DNA from: Coxiella endosymbiont of Ornithodoros amblus
GTDB taxonomy: Bacteria > Pseudomonadota > Gammaproteobacteria > Coxiellales > Coxiellaceae
NCBI RefSeq assembly: GCF_019425495.1
Contig: NZ_VFIV01000002.1
Span: 1-55,300, forward strand
Length of the DNA stretch: 55,300 nt
Direction: 5' to 3'
Below the pieces are notes generated by a model. It saw nothing but the letters and a program-made list of their open reading frames with translations, was not told the origin of the DNA and did no database searches. Shown one piece after another: positions 51,480-55,300 of this stretch (positions are counted from its first letter, which is position 1; the number at the start of each line of letters is the position of its first letter). The position numbers and the translations under genes are program-made.

Positions 51480-52316
51480 TTAACTTTCGTAAGTTAAATC
51501 AAGATCTATGAAATCAACTAGCGGGTGATTAACACCTAATGAAGTAACGCCAGCAAAACTATTACCCAAAGCTCTTTTTTGACAAAAACTGTGAGAGTAC
51601 ATTAAACTCGTACTGAACTGTTTGGTGAATTTTCGAGTAAGCGAGGCCCACAGGTGGATTGTGTTAGTTTCTGGAAAGAACAAGCCCCGATATTTTCAGG
51701 AAAAGGAACCGAAGTTTGATCAAACGTAGTTCCTAAAATGAATATCCAATTGTCAGAAAGTACATATCTTCCACAAAAACCGACGCGCCATACGTTTCGA
51801 TATTTAAAGCCAATGCTGAACGTGTTAGAGGTATAAGTAAGAAGATACGGCTATATTAGCGACGGCGATGGATTGTAAAATACTCCAGCGTGCAGATCAA
51901 AAATGCAAAAATAGGCCGAAAAAGTGCCATTAAATTAGGTGACACCATGGAACGTGTAACGGGATCTCGAATAATTAGGTCAAACCCGGGTATTTCCTAA
52001 CCAAGGGTTAGTCAACATACCAATATGCCATCCTAATCCCCATCCACTTGCGTGATTCTTTGAAAGCCCTTCATTTACGTTAAAGCTAGGAGCAACAAAG
52101 GACTAATAAATTGCTCGAGTGATGAAATTGAAACCAATCGGAACAAGCAGGGACCCCTGAAATTTGTTTCTGACCAAAGCAACATAAATAACCAACACTC
52201 ACTTTCCAATGTTTAACTGGAGAAAGGTCGGCTGGATTAATAAAAGCGAAAAGATAAAACGAATGTCCTCCGCTGGCGAAAATAGGTGAATTGATTAAGG
52301 TAAAGGAAAAAACCAA
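51480..52316 (-). pseudogene. FadL-family outer-membrane hydrophobic-compound transporter, broken
   Basis: Fragments in order: a signal-like VFSFTLINSPIFASGG, INPADLSPVKHWKVSVGYL (family NPAGLxxLKHxxxSVG), ASGWGLGWHIGMLTNPWLGN, SIGFKYRNVWRVGFCGRYVL, SDNWIFILGTTFDQTSVPFP (family YRLNDQWTLRxGxxYDQTPVP), and a clean C-terminal ORF with ASLTRKFTKQFSTSLMYSHS to DFIDLDLTYES ending in an aromatic-poor strand. At least six frame changes, plus a deletion near the N-terminus. The family moves long-chain fatty acids or aromatic compounds through the outer membrane as a 14-strand barrel. A preserved terminator follows. Confidence 0.75.
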
Positions 52317-52449
52317 TATTCTGGCTACAGATCAGATAGGAACTCCCTTGCTGTTGTTCCTTAATAATATGAATTCCAAAGAATCAGAATTATGTTTACA
52401 CTACAGGAATCTTTATAATTGGCAAGGAATCTAAACGGCAATAAAAAAT

Positions 52450-53667
52450 ATGTCGCTACTTGAAGAAGAAATTAGCCTTAACACAGAAATTATTTATACT
52501 GTTTCCAAACTCAATAACGAAGCGCACTTACTCTTGGAGGAACGCTTCCAAAGAATATGGATTACAGGAGAAATATCCAATTTATCGCGCCCGGCTTCGG
52601 GCCATTTGTATTTCTCTTTGAAAGACGAACGCGCGCAGGTGCGTTGCGCCTTTTTCCGCAATCACCATCACCAATTGAATTTCAACCCCGAGAATGGCCA
52701 CCATGTTTTGCTGCAGGCTGAAATCAGCTTGTATGAAACGCGCGGTGACTTCCAGTTGATTGTCATGCAAATGCAAGCAGCAGGCAGCGGGGTCTTGCAA
52801 ATTGCTTTCGAAAAATTGAAACAGCGCTTGGAAAAAGAGGGATTATTTGCACCTGAAAATAAAAAGCCAATTCCTCCCTTTCCAACGACCATCGGAGTTA
52901 TCACCTCTTCGTCGGGAGCTGCCATTCGTGACGTGTTAAAAGTGCTAAACCGTCGTTTCCCGACCATTTCGGTTATTGTTTATCCCTCGCTAGTGCAAGG
53001 CGATAAAGCGGCTGAACAAGTTACTCACGCCATCAAAAAGGCTGGCAGCCGAAAAGAGTGCGATGTGCTTTTAGTCGTTCGCGGCGGCGGCTCCTTAGAA
53101 GATCTATGGCCTTTTAATGAAGAAAGGGTCGCACGAGCTATTTTTTCCTGCGAAATTCCAGTGGTTACTGGTGTGGGCCATGAAATTGATTTTACGATCG
53201 CCGATTTCGTGGCTGACCACCGAGCGGCAACCCCTTCAGCCGCCGCTGAAATAGTTAGCCCTAACCGCAAAGAATGGTTGCAACATGTTCATTCTTTCCA
53301 GCGGCGTCTACAGCATTTTATAAACACCCACTTGCGCCATTATCAATTACAATTGCGCCATTTAATCACGCGGCTGCAACGTCCTGATCAACAGCTCGAA
53401 TCACAGCGCCGCCAAATCGAAACACTGCAACACCAGTTGATGATGGCCATGGATTACGATTTTAACCGTCGCCAACAAAATCTAGCAGGTAAAGCGCAAA
53501 CGCTCCAAACAATGAGTCCACTTACAACATTAAAACGCGGCTACGCAATTGTGACCCATCAAAATCAAATTATACGAAAAGCGCAGGCCCTTAAAGTAGG
53601 AGATAAAATCACAACACGAGTCGCGGAAGGCCAATTGGATTGTCGGGTTGAAAAAATTTATGACTGA
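52450..53667 (+). CDS. xseA: Exodeoxyribonuclease VII large subunit
   Basis: A 405-residue nuclease subunit that degrades single-stranded DNA with the XseB small subunit. The N-terminal OB fold contains IWITGEISNLSRPASGHLYF and SLKDERAQVRCAFFRN. The catalytic domain has GVITSSSGAAIRDVLKVLNR, VVRGGGSLEDLWPFNEERVA, then VVTGVGHEIDFTIADFVADH and RAATPSAAAEIVSPN. A coiled-coil region follows and the end LTTLKRGYAIVTH with KVGDKITTRVAEGQLDC is typical. Slightly shorter than E. coli XseA (456), within the normal range. Intact; upstream is the FadL relic, downstream a broken exporter. Confidence 0.95.
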   Translation: MSLLEEEISLNTEIIYTVSKLNNEAHLLLEERFQRIWITGEISNLSRPASGHLYFSLKDERAQVRCAFFRNHHHQLNFNPENGHHVLLQAEISLYETRGDFQLIVMQMQAAGSGVLQIAFEKLKQRLEKEGLFAPENKKPIPPFPTTIGVITSSSGAAIRDVLKVLNRRFPTISVIVYPSLVQGDKAAEQVTHAIKKAGSRKECDVLLVVRGGGSLEDLWPFNEERVARAIFSCEIPVVTGVGHEIDFTIADFVADHRAATPSAAAEIVSPNRKEWLQHVHSFQRRLQHFINTHLRHYQLQLRHLITRLQRPDQQLESQRRQIETLQHQLMMAMDYDFNRRQQNLAGKAQTLQTMSPLTTLKRGYAIVTHQNQIIRKAQALKVGDKITTRVAEGQLDCRVEKIYD

Positions 53668-53744
53668 TAGAATTCAACCAGCATGCGTAGCCTACCCTTT
53701 GCAAGGAAATTCATGAAAATTTATTAACTAAAAATCAATATCTT

Positions 53745-55139
53745 GCGAAAATTGTTAGTACTCACTGCTGGTGTTTAGCCGTTTTCACTCTCACCGTTAA
53801 TACTATGGCGGTGATGAACGTCCTCCTAGCCATGAGCAATGAACTTCACTTAACCCCGTCGCATTGCAATGGATTGTAAATGCTTACATACTCGCTTGCG
53901 CTTCGTTTATCGTCGTTGGCGGTCAACTGGGCAATCTTTTAGGCGTCGAAATATGTTTTTGTCGATGCAGGTTTTTCATTATTTCCTCGTTAATGATCGC
54001 CCTTGGACATCACCCCACTATACTAGTCGTTGGGCGTGCTTCACAAGGCTTAGCACCGCCATTGTCGCGCCCATGACATTAACCATAACGAAATTCGCTT
54101 TTCTGAATAAGAAAGAAATTTTCTATCGCTTTATAGACAGGCTCTGTAGGACTCAGCTTTGCATTTTGTCCAGTAATCAGCGGTATTTTTTCTACTTATT
54201 TAAGCTGGTAAGCTGGCGCTATATTTTTTAGGCCGCGTTCTTTTAATGTTTATCGCTATTATCATGGCTCGCCTATTGGCGAGAAAATTGCGTGGAGCAC
54301 GAGAGGATATTCGCCTTGATTTATGGGATTTAGCTTTTCTAGCTTTTGGTCTTATTACCTTAACTTTAAGTTTGGTCGAAGGGAATGTGTGGGGATGGAT
54401 TTTTTTAAAAATCCTTATTTTATTAATCACGGGTGTTTTTCTTTTATTACTTTTTTGATTTATGGAACACCCCTTCCAAATTCCAGTCGTTTATTTTATT
54501 GATTTTCGGAAGCATCTATTTATTTCTGGTAACATAGTCATTACAGTGAGTTTATTTACCATGATGGCAATGCTTTATTTCTTCAACACTTTTATTCAAC
54601 ATCAGGGCTCTTTTATTGCACAACATCACCGTCTCTACCACCTACCATGCTTTGTAGTTTCCGTTGTTAACGGGGCTTGGTTCGAGCTTGTTTCTCAAAT
54701 AGTTCATCGTAGTTCATCGCTTAGGATGCAAGCTTTGCCAAAAGAAAAACTTGGTAAAAGCGCCGGCATTATTAATACAATTTTTACTCTCCGGTATTCT
54801 TTGTGTTGCTATTGCCACTCTTATTTCAATTTTTGGGACGAGAAAAGTTTTATCTGTAGATTTCGCCCATTTAATACGTACTCGAACGAACTGCTTTCGA
54901 TTACGCTGAGCTAAATTGATCATGCCGTCTTTAGTCATCAAGGCAATTTACAATAAATTCTCAGCCCCTTAAGCGACTCCACCCAAAATCAATTAATACA
55001 TGACACACAACTCTCAACCATAAAAAGCTTTACAGCCGTCATGCTTATGTGCTTTACAATGACAAACATTGGACTTAATTTAGGATATTCTTTTTTGCAA
55101 AGTCAAAAACTTAAAGCCTGTTTAGAAATTACGCGCTAG
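53745..55139 (+). pseudogene. MFS drug:proton antiporter (DHA2, EmrB/QacA type), broken
   Basis: Helices are readable in many short frames: LAVFTLTVNTMAVMNVLLAM, SNELHLTPSALQWIVNAYIL and ACASFIVVGGQLGNLLG are the classical first two helices of DHA2 exporters. Later, LDLWDLAFLAFGLITLTLSL and VEGNVWGWIFLKILILLITG, a VISGNIVITVSLFTMMAMLY-like helix, and a final helix AVMLMCFTMTNIGLNLGYSF to 55139. At least eight frameshifts or stops. A 10-bp exact tandem duplication (tagttcatcg twice) lies at 54700-54719. It is the second drug-efflux system ruined in this window, after the RND pump. Confidence 0.82.
54700..54719. repeat. Exact 10-bp tandem duplication in the MFS pseudogene
   Basis: The unit tagttcatcg appears twice in a row (54700-54709, 54710-54719) and shifts the frame. 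Same kind of event as the 15-, 17- and 19-bp duplications. Confidence 0.9.
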
Positions 55140-55286
55140 TGCCTTGCCAGTATTCAATTTTTGGTTGACGCTGGGTTTGATTAAAAGTTCAGATTTTCAA
55201 CAAACAACCCAATGAAAAGTGCGCTCTTTAAAGGGGGCGTTATAATGCGCCAACACAGAATTTCTATTTTAAATAAAGAGCAGGTG

Positions 55287-55300
55287 ATGAAAGATATTAA
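55287..55300 (+). CDS. Start of an unidentified gene cut by the window edge
   Basis: Only MKDI is visible, opened by an ATG with AGCAGGTG just upstream. A TATAAT at 55241-55246 could be its -10 box, about 40 bases ahead of the start codon, though no good -35 is seen. Too short to identify. Confidence 0.35.

Overview
The window reads as chromosome from Coxiella (Legionellales, Gammaproteobacteria), either C. burnetii or a close tick-associated relative. The grounds are the protein sequences (icd, mdh, serS, the 180-kDa NAD-glutamate dehydrogenase, an AddAB-like helicase/nuclease pair), gammaproteobacterial gene orders such as rarA-lolA-ftsK and dapA-bamC-purC, and the remains of a eukaryote-type sterol reductase, a gene class known in C. 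burnetii. The assignment comes from sequence recognition, not from a database search.

The dominant feature is reductive decay. About twenty genes are broken by frameshifts, in-frame stops, internal deletions or lost start codons. Long housekeeping genes beside them are uninterrupted: ftsK (779 codons), gdh (1619 codons), addA (1104 codons) and addB (866 codons). That contrast argues against poor sequence quality and for real gene loss.

Layout. 1-6000: an intact HtrA/DegP periplasmic protease, then a wrecked RND efflux adaptor and pump. 6000-12400: a broken YkuD-type L,D-transpeptidase, serS, broken rarA, lolA and ftsK. 12400-16950: trxB, infA, broken clpA and a broken gene of unknown function. 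16950-20300: icd, broken queA and a broken DUF6159-like membrane protein. 20300-25400: an intact FMN glutamate-synthase-like protein, a broken succinate-semialdehyde dehydrogenase, a fossil sterol reductase, gene-poor debris and tRNA-Ser(CGA). 25500-31660: a broken unknown gene, purC, bamC, dapA, a 2-keto-3-deoxygluconate kinase with a stop at codon 3, rmuC, a tiny lipoprotein and a dehalogenase-like relic. 31670-38770: gdh, divergent from a destroyed OmpR-type response regulator and histidine kinase pair. 38980-47780: AddB-like and AddA-like genes, a palindromic repeat, a broken 5'-nucleotidase, a broken AAA/DUF4143 ATPase and orn. 47780-55300: a VapBC relic, plsY, tsaD, mdh, a FadL relic, xseA, a broken MFS exporter and the first codons of another gene.

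What survives is core: translation (serS, infA, tsaD, tRNA), division (ftsK), outer-membrane assembly (lolA, bamC), lysine/cell-wall and purine precursors (dapA, purC), phospholipid synthesis (plsY), glutamate/TCA carbon flow (gdh, icd, mdh) and DNA repair (addAB-like, xseA, rmuC). What has decayed is efflux, signalling, stress proteolysis, tRNA queuosine modification, toxin-antitoxin, lipid and sterol handling. This is the pattern of a bacterium settled into a stable host niche. I found no new multi-gene system. The most notable observations are the fossil sterol reductase, the loss of the two-component system (possibly the PmrAB orthologue that controls the C. burnetii type IV secretion system) and a series of 10-19 bp exact tandem duplications.
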